This document shows, one piece after another, positions 35,101 to 42,800 of a stretch of 64,000 nt of DNA (within the stretch, counting starts at the first letter, position 1; each line of letters starts with the position of its first letter). Source of the stretch: an uncultured bacterium (lineage in GTDB: Bacteria; Cyanobacteriota; Vampirovibrionia; Gastranaerophilales; Gastranaerophilaceae); the NCBI GenBank assembly GCA_949285255.1, contig CASDXV010000005.1:1-64000 (forward strand), written 5' to 3'. Position numbers and translations under genes: made by a program. The notes below the pieces were generated by a model that saw nothing but the letters and a program-made list of their open reading frames with translations, was not told where the DNA came from and did not search any database.

Positions 35101-35180
35101 TCCATGGACTGCAGAATTTCTCCGCCCTCCTGCTGGAATATATTTAGAATTTCATCCAGTTCATCGTCCAAGAAATCCAT
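32106..35180 (-). CDS. CheA-type hybrid histidine kinase with CheW and receiver domains
   Basis: A 1024-aa chemosensory kinase. The order is: Hpt with phospho-His51 (ARDAHSLKGSARMLGF), a long linker of about 300 residues that replaces the P2 domain, and a dimerisation region (DSFKLDKLVNQIGDL). Then come the ATPase domain (HILRNSIDHGIELPEERKA, DDGRGLD, SGRGLGLDIV), the CheW domain (TIKTFIVSEQNQLYAIP), and a C-terminal receiver (VVDDSLTTRTLQ, acceptor Asp near residue 951 in IVTDNEMP). The fused receiver resembles PilL/ChpA and cyanobacterial PixL-type kinases, which act on pili or phototaxis. It follows the MCP gene by 11 nt. No P2 means no classical CheY docking. Confidence 0.92.
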   Translation of the reverse strand: MDFLDDELDEILNIFQQEGGEILQSMDKSLFALEKDPKNQDVLIQLARDAHSLKGSARMLGFESIQKIAHKIEDILGCLKDGKIETTSEITDLISEALSHIQVLINKTVEQKQEYKTQDTQDYIEKLEKISSSAPDEIKQSAANFNCPEDVKKLLSKLNKIEELMVQMIYIFSSARQNNDFSEIQIIKSPLAELNVIIKDLNIKELSDLITDTGRFISSFGDKIPNENEILEMNSKIDSIEEFFSAYCKEKGIQTQNYFNIANELLVSNDENSPKKDRKEDKKIIADLIDRIYEKLSLLEINLEFLPDIKELLSQVLTKIENTEIKKIFESTLRILNLYQNNSKNIENDTLEAIKEVCENARKIFEPESLKPEERKFEIELLLQKITIVEQMSKLNIARPKSNKKVVKTEKSDQDWISTIDTSDIKTLRIDSFKLDKLVNQIGDLIVTRIKTNEHLSIAKNIQNELLEWQKSFNKMGYYIKYFDRKYITGPSFGASVDPRAIAAFNKQLMVLQNYHAEKMVYLIKETTDLFKQMQENDSKLNSATSEIEGMVKNMRILPLSTIFHLFPRMVHNIAKEKGKQIEFITEGADVAADKKIIEEIKIPLIHILRNSIDHGIELPEERKAIGKNPVGKITISAKHRENKIIINITDDGRGLDVEKIKQKALEGGLLTPDEIEKIDEEHLVNLIFYPGFTTGDTVTELSGRGLGLDIVHTKISQLNGRVDIFSEFQKGTMVTIELPATMATIKTFIVSEQNQLYAIPTSSIQTVLRIDTTDVFERDGKNYFVHNDDVVPVYTLSQILELENKPRQANKYTLMIVKSESTTIGIIVEKLVCDQEVLHKKLEAPLFKVKNISGITTLANGEICLILNVGDIFSSTIPKKMNTRIVASNKAIKMKENYSHKILVVDDSLTTRTLQKNILTSYGYRVQIATNAPDALTKMHKEHFDLIVTDNEMPVMSGLEFVKEIRKEPQWANIPIIVLTSMPEAKWGKKFKEAGSQAYIQKDRFEQEHFVRCVDGFLKKAQK

Positions 35181-35191
35181 ACTTTAGCCTG

Positions 35192-36244
35192 TTATTCCTC
35201 GCTTAAATTTGTTCTGAAGTTTTTAGATAACAATTGAAGATTTTCAACATTTTGGAAATTTTCTTCAGTTGCTCTGTAGTTATTTTCAAGCATAGAATTT
35301 ATTTCAGACACCGCATTTTCCGTTGTTCCTGTGTCATTAGAAATTTTTCTTGATGAGCCTGTCATATCGTTAATGCCTTGAGAAATTTCATTCATAAGCA
35401 ATATTAACTGCTCAATGTTTGAACCTATGTTGTGTGCAAGCTCAATTCCCGATTCAACTTCTTTTGTACCTTCTTCTGTTGCAAGAACGGTTGAGTTTGC
35501 AGTTTGCTGGATATTTGTAATTAACGACGTGATTTTTGTTGTCGCTTGTTTAGATTCATCTGCTAATTTTCTAATCTCACCTGCAACGATTGCAAAACCT
35601 TTACCGTGTTCACCTGCGCGAGCTGCTTCAACTGCGGCATTTAGCGCAAGCAGGTTTGTTTGCTCTGCAATATCTTCAACAAGACCAATGGTTGATGATA
35701 TTGATTGAATAAAGTCTGACAATTCAAGGATTAACTCTGCAATTGTTTGGATTTTATGCCTTATGGTGAACATTTTTTCAATGTTTGCCTTAACTGCGTC
35801 ATACTCTGTATTTGTATAGTTAAGCGAATCAATTGCTTTTTGTTTTGTGTTGTTGATTATGTCGTTTAAATCCGTACTTTGGATTTTTAGATTTTCAACA
35901 AGAAGTTTTATATTTGAAATTTTTGCAAAAGTAAGGTTAATGTTTTCTTTTTGTATAGAAGTTGCTCCCTCAATTTTTTTAGTATTATCAAGAGCTGCTT
36001 CGATGAGTTCATTTATCGCCATACTTGCTCTTTTTTTGAACTGTTTTTTTGTTGCTTCAAAAATAACGACGGTAAGGCAAAATAACAATACAAGAGCGCC
36101 GCCTGTTATTGCACGTGTCATATTGGCAAATTCGACAATAAAAAATAAAAATGCGAAAATTGCAAGAATGATTATTAAATCCACGGTCTGTTTTTTTGCA
36201 AGATAATCGTTTAAACCGTTCTTTTGTTTGATTTCTTTAGACAT
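35192..36244 (-). CDS. methyl-accepting chemotaxis-type receptor without a sensor domain
   Basis: A 350-aa protein. Two closely spaced membrane helices (about 22-62) leave almost no periplasmic part and no HAMP is clear. The remainder is a cytoplasmic four-helix signalling bundle. Its tip is [21 protein letters not shown], the highly conserved receptor hairpin that contacts CheA and CheW, followed by [15 protein letters not shown]. With no extracellular sensor it must sense from inside or the membrane, or take input from another protein. It is first in the operon, followed by the CheA hybrid. No CheR or CheB is nearby. Confidence 0.9.
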   Translation of the reverse strand: MSKEIKQKNGLNDYLAKKQTVDLIIILAIFAFLFFIVEFANMTRAITGGALVLLFCLTVVIFEATKKQFKKRASMAINELIEAALDNTKKIEGATSIQKENINLTFAKISNIKLLVENLKIQSTDLNDIINNTKQKAIDSLNYTNTEYDAVKANIEKMFTIRHKIQTIAELILELSDFIQSISSTIGLVEDIAEQTNLLALNAAVEAARAGEHGKGFAIVAGEIRKLADESKQATTKITSLITNIQQTANSTVLATEEGTKEVESGIELAHNIGSNIEQLILLMNEISQGINDMTGSSRKISNDTGTTENAVSEINSMLENNYRATEENFQNVENLQLLSKNFRTNLSEE

Positions 36245-36269
36245 AAATCCCCTTTTTTTAAAAAATAAT

Positions 36270-36308
36270 GTATAATTTTTATACGTTCAATTATATAAAA
36301 TTTTTATA
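36270..36308. promoter_or_regulatory. two AT-rich inverted repeats at a divergent promoter
   Basis: GTATAA-ttt-TTATAC (36270-36284) and TATAAAA-t-TTTTATA (36294-36308) lie in the 67-bp gap between the MCP gene and the REC/GGDEF gene. Each contains -10-like sequences on both strands. They could be overlapping divergent promoters or binding sites. The ATG at 36312 lacks a Shine-Dalgarno. Confidence 0.4.
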
Positions 36309-36311
36309 CCA

Positions 36312-37706
36312 ATGGCAAAAAAAGTACTCATAATAGACGATAATACGGAAGATGTTAAAAAGACGGCTGCTATCCTTGAAAAAGAGGGCATGACTTGTAT
36401 TCAATCAAACAGTACTTTTGATATTTTAAATATTATTTATACAGAAGTTCCCGACCTTATAATACTTGATATCTTAATGCCCGAACCGGGCGGTTATGAA
36501 TTGTGCCGGATGATTAAATCTGATGACAGTGCAAAAAATATACCTGTCATTATGCATTCTGTTTTAAACAAAAATATTGATAAATTTTGGGCTTATCGCT
36601 CCGGTGCGGATAATTATCTAAATAAAGACTGTCCGCCTGATGAGTTTAGAGATGCCTGTTTAAAAATTATGGAACAGATGCCTGTAAGTCTTGAGGTCAA
36701 GGCAGCGCTTCTGGGACTAAAGTCTTCTAAAACGCCCATTGCTGATACGAATGTAAATTCAAAAGATGACCTTATAAAAGACTTTAACTCTATTAAAGAG
36801 TTGGATGGGGATGTAAATATCCTTGCTATAAAAATATTTAAGGTTATATACAGATATTTTAAATACAGTGTTGCTGCGATGTGTTTTAAGGACAATAAAG
36901 ATATGCAACGTCTTGTGTTCGACGTTTCTGAAAACACATTAGGTTTGGATGTTTTTGAAAGCATAAAAAAGAGAGTAAATGCTCCGTCTGCTGAAATTAG
37001 AGTTCTTCTTAAAAAGGATGAAAAAAATAAAATAGATTCGCTTGAAGATTTTAGTGTTCAATATGAGTATGAAATAAATTCAAATGCTGACAGTGTGGGT
37101 TATTTATGCTTGTATGCCAAAGATAATCTTACATCTTATGAGCTAAAGCTTGCAAATACTATTAAAGACCTTGTAGAGCATATTATGCGCTTAAGGTATT
37201 TTAAAATTTGCAATAAGGACAATCCAAAGGGCGCAAATCCAAGGAAACTCTACACCCAGCTTGATTTTGACAGAATATTAAGTTATGAATACGGTTGGCA
37301 CAAGAGAAACCAATCTCCAATGTGTTTGGCTTTTATGGAGATAGAATCGTTAGAAACGGTAGAAAAACAGTACGGTGGGGAGTATGGAGATATTTTGCTG
37401 GCAAAAGTTTCTAATTTGTTGACAAAATGCTTAAGTGACGGTGATTTTATATACAGAAGCGAAGATGATATTTTTGCCATTTTGATGACAAATTCTGAAC
37501 AAAAAAGGGCGCTTGAGACGCTTGAATATTTAATAGGAAAAATTAAAGACCCGATTTCAAGCAGCATAGATGAAGAAGATATGGAAATTAAAATCGGCGC
37601 TTTAATGTTAAGTGACAGTTATAAGAACCACTATGAATATATTGATGCAATTTATGATGTGTTAGATGAAGCCAGACACAGTGAAGTTGAAATTGTAATT
37701 AGGTAG
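36312..37706 (+). CDS. response regulator with degenerate GGDEF domain
   Basis: A 464-aa protein. The receiver domain spans 1-120 with Asp53 in LIILDILMPEPGG, and the switch Thr is replaced by Ser in IMHSVL. The middle (about 145-300) looks GAF-like. The C-terminus (about 310-464) aligns to the GGDEF fold, but the signature loop reads SEDDI (YRSEDDIFAIL) instead of GG[DE]EF, and the metal-binding region is FMEIESLE. It should therefore lack cyclase activity and serve as a binding or dimer domain. It is divergent from the MCP-cheA operon and 6 nt upstream of the double-CheW gene, so it is the likely receiver of phosphate from the CheA hybrid. Confidence 0.85.
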   Translation: MAKKVLIIDDNTEDVKKTAAILEKEGMTCIQSNSTFDILNIIYTEVPDLIILDILMPEPGGYELCRMIKSDDSAKNIPVIMHSVLNKNIDKFWAYRSGADNYLNKDCPPDEFRDACLKIMEQMPVSLEVKAALLGLKSSKTPIADTNVNSKDDLIKDFNSIKELDGDVNILAIKIFKVIYRYFKYSVAAMCFKDNKDMQRLVFDVSENTLGLDVFESIKKRVNAPSAEIRVLLKKDEKNKIDSLEDFSVQYEYEINSNADSVGYLCLYAKDNLTSYELKLANTIKDLVEHIMRLRYFKICNKDNPKGANPRKLYTQLDFDRILSYEYGWHKRNQSPMCLAFMEIESLETVEKQYGGEYGDILLAKVSNLLTKCLSDGDFIYRSEDDIFAILMTNSEQKRALETLEYLIGKIKDPISSSIDEEDMEIKIGALMLSDSYKNHYEYIDAIYDVLDEARHSEVEIVIR

Positions 37707-37712
37707 GTTGAA

Positions 37713-38756
37713 TTGGATAATTTTGAAAGCAAAATAATAGAAGTTGAACAAAGCACCGGTGTTACGCCCGAGTTTCCTGATAGGGTTTATACAATAGTAA
37801 ATATTGCGGATGATTACTATGCTTTCGATGCAAAAAATGTTCTTGAAATTCTTAAATTTGTTGAGCTATCTCGTCCCGAGCGCCTACCATCTCATATTGC
37901 AGGGCTTTTTGAGTATGATGGTAAGGTTATAAGCATAGTTGATATAAAATCTGTTTTAGATGTTGAAAAAAAGCCCTATGATATAAACTCCATGATTGTT
38001 ATTTTAAAAGTTGAGTCTTATGTCTTTGGAGTAATTGTAAATAAAGTTATTGATATTAAAAGAGTTGAGCTTAAAAATCTTCAGCCAACTCCTTATAATA
38101 CTCAGCATAATTTTATAGAGTGTATTTACGCTGCAAAAGATTATCAATGCAGCGTTTTAAACCTAAATGCGATTAAAAATTGGGTTCTAGAACATGTAGA
38201 TGACAGTGTCGATAGCAGTTCTTTTGACCTTGCAGTGCAAGATGAGCAATCAAGGGAGATTTTACACAGGAGAAGACTTGAATATCTTGAGAAAACAAGT
38301 AAAAATCCTTATAACATGTTAACGGATAAAGACGAGTTTGTTTCGTTTTTTGTCGGTGAGAACAGATATTGCCTTAAGATGAACGATATCAGAGGTTTTT
38401 ATAAGCTGCAAGAAACAAAAATGATAAAAGTTCCCTGCACTCCTGATTTTATACTGGGTTTAGTTAATATCAAAGGCGATTTTATCTGTGTCGTTGATGT
38501 TAAAAATTATTTTCACTCTCAAAATGTGCCATATAGCGGCTCGGGGACAATTATTGTCCTTAACTCCGATGAATTTAAAATAGGAATATTGGCTGATGCC
38601 ATAAGTGATAATATCCAGATAAAACCTGATGAAATAAGCGCTCTTAAAAAACAAGAGGGCAAGAGTGAACTTATGCAGTATGTAAAAGAGGGTGAAATTT
38701 TCCTTATAATAAACGTAAAAGAAATGCTTGCAAATGATAAGTTATTTATCAGATAG
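37713..38756 (+). CDS. double CheW-domain coupling protein
   Basis: A 347-aa protein with two CheW folds in tandem. The first covers about 20-160 (YTIVNIADDYYAFDAKNVLEI, HIAGLFEYDGKVISIVDI) and the second about 205-345 (VSFFVGENRYCLKMNDIRGF, FILGLVNIKGDFICVVDVK). CheW couples receptors to CheA, so a fused pair could bridge two rings or join the receptor to two kinases. The start is TTG at 37713, 6 nt after the REC gene stop. The end overlaps the convergent Maf gene by 15 nt. CheV proteins have one CheW plus a receiver; this is different. Confidence 0.88.
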   Translation: MDNFESKIIEVEQSTGVTPEFPDRVYTIVNIADDYYAFDAKNVLEILKFVELSRPERLPSHIAGLFEYDGKVISIVDIKSVLDVEKKPYDINSMIVILKVESYVFGVIVNKVIDIKRVELKNLQPTPYNTQHNFIECIYAAKDYQCSVLNLNAIKNWVLEHVDDSVDSSSFDLAVQDEQSREILHRRRLEYLEKTSKNPYNMLTDKDEFVSFFVGENRYCLKMNDIRGFYKLQETKMIKVPCTPDFILGLVNIKGDFICVVDVKNYFHSQNVPYSGSGTIIVLNSDEFKIGILADAISDNIQIKPDEISALKKQEGKSELMQYVKEGEIFLIINVKEMLANDKLFIR

Positions 38757-40649
38757 ATACTCCAAGGCCTCTTTTAGTCTATAGTCCAGCCCTTTTAATA
38801 TACTGAGATTTGAAAGCAGAATTTTATTTACCTCAGAGTTGTCTTTTTTTCCTTTTAATTTTTTTAAGTTATCGGAAAATCTGTTTGTATATGATATACA
38901 GAGGAAAAAGACGCTCGGGTAGGTATAGTAATTTTTTGTAAAATCGGATAGTATTTTTACTATTTTTTCTTCAAAATTTTGAGTGTTTTTATTAAAACTT
39001 TTTCTTCTTGCAAATTCTTTTAGGTATTCTTCCTGATATTTAAGCGCAGACGATGCAATGCTTAAAATCCTTGTGTAGAGTGCTTGAGTTTGTTCTTTTG
39101 CTTTGTTTAGTTTTTCTAAATTATAATTTGGTGCTTTGGCTAAAATATCTGTTTTTTCAATGTTTTTTTCTTCTTTTAGCGCTTCATTGAGTTCAATGTT
39201 TTTAAAGCCGTTTATCTGAGCTCCGCCTGTTGATGAGTTTATATATAAAATATCGGGGTTTTCTTTTGCAAACTGTTCAAAATATTTTATAAAAATAGCA
39301 TAACATGCCTGTGTGGGGAGGCTTTCTCCGTTTTGCCCCAAGACGGTATATAGGGTTTTATTCATGCGTTTTATATAGTTTTTAACATATGTTTCACTGT
39401 ATTCTAGGTCAATTTGTTTTGAGCCAAGAAGTTTTTGTTTGTATTTTTCAAAGTCTTTGGCTACAATTTCATATTTATTTGTTTTAGGGTTTAAAACGCA
39501 CTCTAAATCTTCATAGGCGCTGCCTTTGGCGTAGCATTTGCCGTCTTTAAACGCCAGATTTTGCCCGCAGAGAATAATTTTTTTAAAGCCCATAATTTTA
39601 GCACAGGATAGCGCCGTGTAAGATACCGTGCCTATGCTTTTTTGACTCTTTATGTCTATATTTAGCGCTTCTGCAAGCCAGTCGTTTAAGAAGTTATCTT
39701 TTGAGAAAAATAAAAATTTATTTTTGGTTTCAATGTCCCAAAGGTAGGTATTTGAGAAAGGTTCAAAAATAAGATTAATTTTGCTTGTGTCAATCTCTTC
39801 TATTTGACCTCTTGTATCTATTGCCTCTACTACACAGAGAAAATCAGGTGTAATACCGTTTTTGTCAAGAAGCTTTAATGACGGGCCGACTGCAAAAAGT
39901 ACAAATTTGTCACGGTTTTGCTTTATTGTTTCGATATTTTCTTCAAGAGATGGCCCTGCTGAGGCAATAAGGGCACATTTGCCTTTGTAGATATCTTTTA
40001 GTGAACTTACAAGCGGAGTTTTTACAATTTTATTTAGACTGGATAGAGTGTTTAGTGTGGCTGTTGTAGCAATTTTATTCAAAGTATTGATATTTGCCTG
40101 CTTTTCACCCCTTGTTTTTTCGACAAAAGTGTGAGTTTTTTTTATTTCATCACCAAAAAGCTTAAAATAAGACGATAAAAACGATATTGTTATTGTTGTT
40201 TCTTTGTCGGATAAAATATCCGTCCAATCAAGCAGTTTTTGTATATTATTTACTACAAGTACATTTTTCTTTGAGAGGTTTTCGCTAAATTCCAATACCT
40301 CAAAAACACCTCTTAATATATCTGTATTTGGTTCATAGATTATAACTACACCTTTTGATTTTGATATAAATTCATCTGCAAGATAGCCTAAACCCAGCCC
40401 CCATATTATTCTGATTGAGTTTTTATTATTTATGTCTTTAATGCTCTCAACTATTTTTTGCGCCTCTTGTTTAGCGGATGCTATACTGTGAAGAGGGATT
40501 GAATTATATAAAATATTGTACTCTTGATTTTCGTTTTGAACTAACTCAAGATTTGATTTTATATTTTCTATCCTTAAAATTTCATCGGCAAGCTCTTTAT
40601 CATATCGTGAAATAGCTTGAAGATTTGAGTTTAGTACTTTATTTTCCAT
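38742..40649 (-). CDS. Maf-type motility accessory glycosyltransferase (DUF115)
   Basis: A 635-aa protein. The central region (about 210-400) has the DUF115/MptE-like core: CALIASAGPSLEENI, DKNGITPDFLCVVEAID, then SIGTVSYTALSCAKIMGF and ILCGQNLAF. Proteins of this type (Maf of Campylobacter, Aeromonas and others) transfer nonulosonic acids onto flagellin. The N-terminal part carries a second Rossmann-like segment (IIWGLGLGYLADEFI), as Maf proteins do. The C-terminus is helical. No membrane segment. It lies between chemosensory and membrane-protein genes, but is transcribed alone on the minus strand. Flagellins and sugar-synthesis genes are outside the window. Confidence 0.85.
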   Translation of the reverse strand: MENKVLNSNLQAISRYDKELADEILRIENIKSNLELVQNENQEYNILYNSIPLHSIASAKQEAQKIVESIKDINNKNSIRIIWGLGLGYLADEFISKSKGVVIIYEPNTDILRGVFEVLEFSENLSKKNVLVVNNIQKLLDWTDILSDKETTITISFLSSYFKLFGDEIKKTHTFVEKTRGEKQANINTLNKIATTATLNTLSSLNKIVKTPLVSSLKDIYKGKCALIASAGPSLEENIETIKQNRDKFVLFAVGPSLKLLDKNGITPDFLCVVEAIDTRGQIEEIDTSKINLIFEPFSNTYLWDIETKNKFLFFSKDNFLNDWLAEALNIDIKSQKSIGTVSYTALSCAKIMGFKKIILCGQNLAFKDGKCYAKGSAYEDLECVLNPKTNKYEIVAKDFEKYKQKLLGSKQIDLEYSETYVKNYIKRMNKTLYTVLGQNGESLPTQACYAIFIKYFEQFAKENPDILYINSSTGGAQINGFKNIELNEALKEEKNIEKTDILAKAPNYNLEKLNKAKEQTQALYTRILSIASSALKYQEEYLKEFARRKSFNKNTQNFEEKIVKILSDFTKNYYTYPSVFFLCISYTNRFSDNLKKLKGKKDNSEVNKILLSNLSILKGLDYRLKEALEYLSDK

Positions 40650-40679
40650 AATTGTTATGTTACCATTAAGGGGGTAGAT

Positions 40680-41294
40680 ATGGCAAACTTCACAAGAGTT
40701 AAAAAAATATTTTTGTTTGCTGTGCTTTTTTTGTTTGGCGCAGTTTTTGCCTTTTTGAGTCCTTGTTTAGCTAATGAAAACGTTATAACAAAAGAAAATC
40801 AAAAATATCAGGAAATTTATGAAAAACTTCCCGAGGCTGATTTTTCTTATATTTTTAATCTTGACCCCTATCAAACGGAAGAATACACAAAGTATATGTA
40901 CGCTCCATACCCGCTTTTTAGAACGGCAATACGTTTTGTGTTTAAAAGTACGGTAATTGAGCCGGGGTATTATCTTCTAACTCCAAGGGAAAAAGACGGT
41001 AAGTCTTATGTTCTTTTCAAGACAAACGGAAAGGTAAAATATATTATCCCTGTTTATGAAAAAGACCTTGTAGAGCCTGCGTTCTACGCCAGATATGTGC
41101 CTGAGAGAAAGCTTACATGGTGGCAGGGAGTGTGTCAAAAAACAAGAAACACCATGGGAAGATTATTTTCAAAGCAAACACAAAGAACACCTCCGCCAAA
41201 ATCGTACATTGATGTAAACGAGCTTGGGACTGATTATTGGCAGGTAATACTATATTATGGTGCAACTAAGTATTATATGATTTTTATGCGATAA
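40680..41294 (+). CDS. exported hypothetical protein
   Basis: A 204-aa protein with a signal peptide (LFAVLFLFGAVFAFLSPCLA, cut near residue 31). The mature part is rich in Tyr, Lys and Pro (YGATKYYMIFM at the end, LYPLFRTAIRFVFKSTVIEPG-like core) and has no further membrane segment. I do not recognise a domain. AAGGGGG precedes the ATG. The gene is divergent from the Maf gene with a 30-nt gap and is followed closely by another exported protein, so the two may form an operon with lspA and the genes after it. Confidence 0.72.
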   Translation: MANFTRVKKIFLFAVLFLFGAVFAFLSPCLANENVITKENQKYQEIYEKLPEADFSYIFNLDPYQTEEYTKYMYAPYPLFRTAIRFVFKSTVIEPGYYLLTPREKDGKSYVLFKTNGKVKYIIPVYEKDLVEPAFYARYVPERKLTWWQGVCQKTRNTMGRLFSKQTQRTPPPKSYIDVNELGTDYWQVILYYGATKYYMIFMR

Positions 41295-41326
41295 TAAATG
41301 TGATTTTATATCATAAGGAAGAGAAG

Positions 41327-42316
41327 ATGAAAAATATACTCACAATTTTAATGATTTTATCAATGCTAAGCTCAAATGCCCTTGCTTTTTCTTTGTTTAG
41401 TAAAGATGAAGATGAAAATAAAGGCACTATAAAAACTTATCTTTCTAAAAAAAGTGAAGAGCGTGAAATTGCCTCTAAGAAAAGAAAAGATATAAAAGAG
41501 ATTAAAAAACTCCTAAAGCAGCTTGTTGAGTATTCAAATGAACACAATGTAGAAAAAGTCACAACTCTTTATGATAAAAACTACAGGAGTTTTGACGGAT
41601 TTAAATATGAAACATTTACAAAAATGCTAAAAGAAACTTTTGAAGTTTATGAAAATCTTGCATATAAAAGCTCTGTTAAAGACATAATACTGTATGAAGA
41701 TAAAGCGGTTGTTAATCTTGTTGATACTACAACTGCAACTCTAAGCAGCAAAAATGACGATAAAAAACAACAACTTTCACTGCCCGATATTAATACAGGG
41801 TACCTTAGAGGCGAGTGTAATTATGCTATTTATCTGCAAAAAATAAATAATGAATGGAAAATAACGGGCGATAATGTAATTTCTGAAGTAACATCAATTA
41901 AGTACGGAAGCGCAAAAGAATATCCTATGGAATTTAGCGCTCCTTTAACCGTTCCATATGACAGTGAGTACTGTTTAACCCTTAAAATGAAACAAAAAAA
42001 GGGAGACAAGGTTGTAGCATCATTGGGTAAAGAAGAAATTTTATACCCAAGCGCCGAGCCTAAAGATGTATTTAGAAAACTCCCTAAAGACGGCATTTTA
42101 GAGCGTGTAGTTCGTTCTAACAAAAACGGCTTTAACGAGTATGCTATAGCATCTGTCGGCATTACAAAAATGGATGTAGCGCAAGATTTTAGTATTATTG
42201 AATTTAAAATGACAGGTCTTGCGTTTTTAATGCAAAGAGTAAATCTCTACCAAGATATTAATCCTACTCGCGAGGTTAAGGAAGAAAAGAAAGAAAATGC
42301 TGAAAATAAAGGATAA
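41327..42316 (+). CDS. exported hypothetical protein, possible NTF2-like core
   Basis: A 329-aa protein with a signal peptide (MKNILTILMILSMLSSNALA). The start at 41327 is chosen because AAGGAA lies 6 nt before it and the signal peptide follows at once; an in-frame GTG at 41300 would put nine charged residues ahead. Residues 45-175 (IKKLLKQLVEYSNEHNVEKV, LYDKNYRSFDGFKYE, CNYAIYLQKINNEWKITGD) have the pattern of a SnoaL/NTF2-like domain, which usually binds a small ligand or partner. The C-terminus is Lys/Glu-rich. The 3' end overlaps lspA by 20 nt. Confidence 0.7.
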   Translation: MKNILTILMILSMLSSNALAFSLFSKDEDENKGTIKTYLSKKSEEREIASKKRKDIKEIKKLLKQLVEYSNEHNVEKVTTLYDKNYRSFDGFKYETFTKMLKETFEVYENLAYKSSVKDIILYEDKAVVNLVDTTTATLSSKNDDKKQQLSLPDINTGYLRGECNYAIYLQKINNEWKITGDNVISEVTSIKYGSAKEYPMEFSAPLTVPYDSEYCLTLKMKQKKGDKVVASLGKEEILYPSAEPKDVFRKLPKDGILERVVRSNKNGFNEYAIASVGITKMDVAQDFSIIEFKMTGLAFLMQRVNLYQDINPTREVKEEKKENAENKG

Positions 42317-42800
42317 AAGAGCTTTTATATTTTACATTATAGCAGTTGTTATGCTCTGGCAGCTGGGTGTAACCATAAGAGAATTATGTATAGATTCATA
42401 TGCTCAAATAAGCACATACAATAGCTCTATAGCCTCTTTTATCTATGCAAAAAACACAGGCGGGGCGTTTTCTTTGTTTGAGGGGCATCCTTATCTTCTT
42501 GCACTTTTTGCACTTATAGTTTTAGGTGCACTTGTTTTATATGTTTATAAAAGAGTTACATTTGAGGATAAATACAAAATCCTTGCTCTGGTTTTTTTCA
42601 GCTCTGGTATTTTGGGTAATTTGTACGAGAGATTTACCCTTGGTTATGTAATTGACTACATTAAGCTTAATTTTGTTAATTTTGCCGTTTTTAACATGTT
42701 TGATGTTATGATATGTACTTCGGTTTTGATTTTTATATTTATGGTCTTATATGAGGATATAGCTTCTCTGAGGGCAAAAAATGCAAAAGATAACCCTTAG
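42297..42800 (+). CDS. lspA: lipoprotein signal peptidase
   Basis: Removes signal peptides from prolipoproteins in the inner membrane. The 167-aa protein has four membrane helices and the family boxes AKNTGGAFSLF, LGNLYERFTLGYVIDYI and FAVFNMFDV. The catalytic aspartates are Asp120 (VID) and Asp136 (MFD). Box III reads NMFD where NIADs is usual, a mild divergence. Overlaps of 20 nt with the genes on both sides show tight translational coupling; rluD-type synthase downstream is the same neighbour as in many bacteria. Confidence 0.92.
   Translation: MLKIKDKRAFIFYIIAVVMLWQLGVTIRELCIDSYAQISTYNSSIASFIYAKNTGGAFSLFEGHPYLLALFALIVLGALVLYVYKRVTFEDKYKILALVFFSSGILGNLYERFTLGYVIDYIKLNFVNFAVFNMFDVMICTSVLIFIFMVLYEDIASLRAKNAKDNP

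Noticed and set aside
41300-41326. GTG start for the exported protein at 41327
   Set aside because: It would put charged residues ahead of the signal peptide, and the ATG at 41327 has AAGGAA at good spacing.
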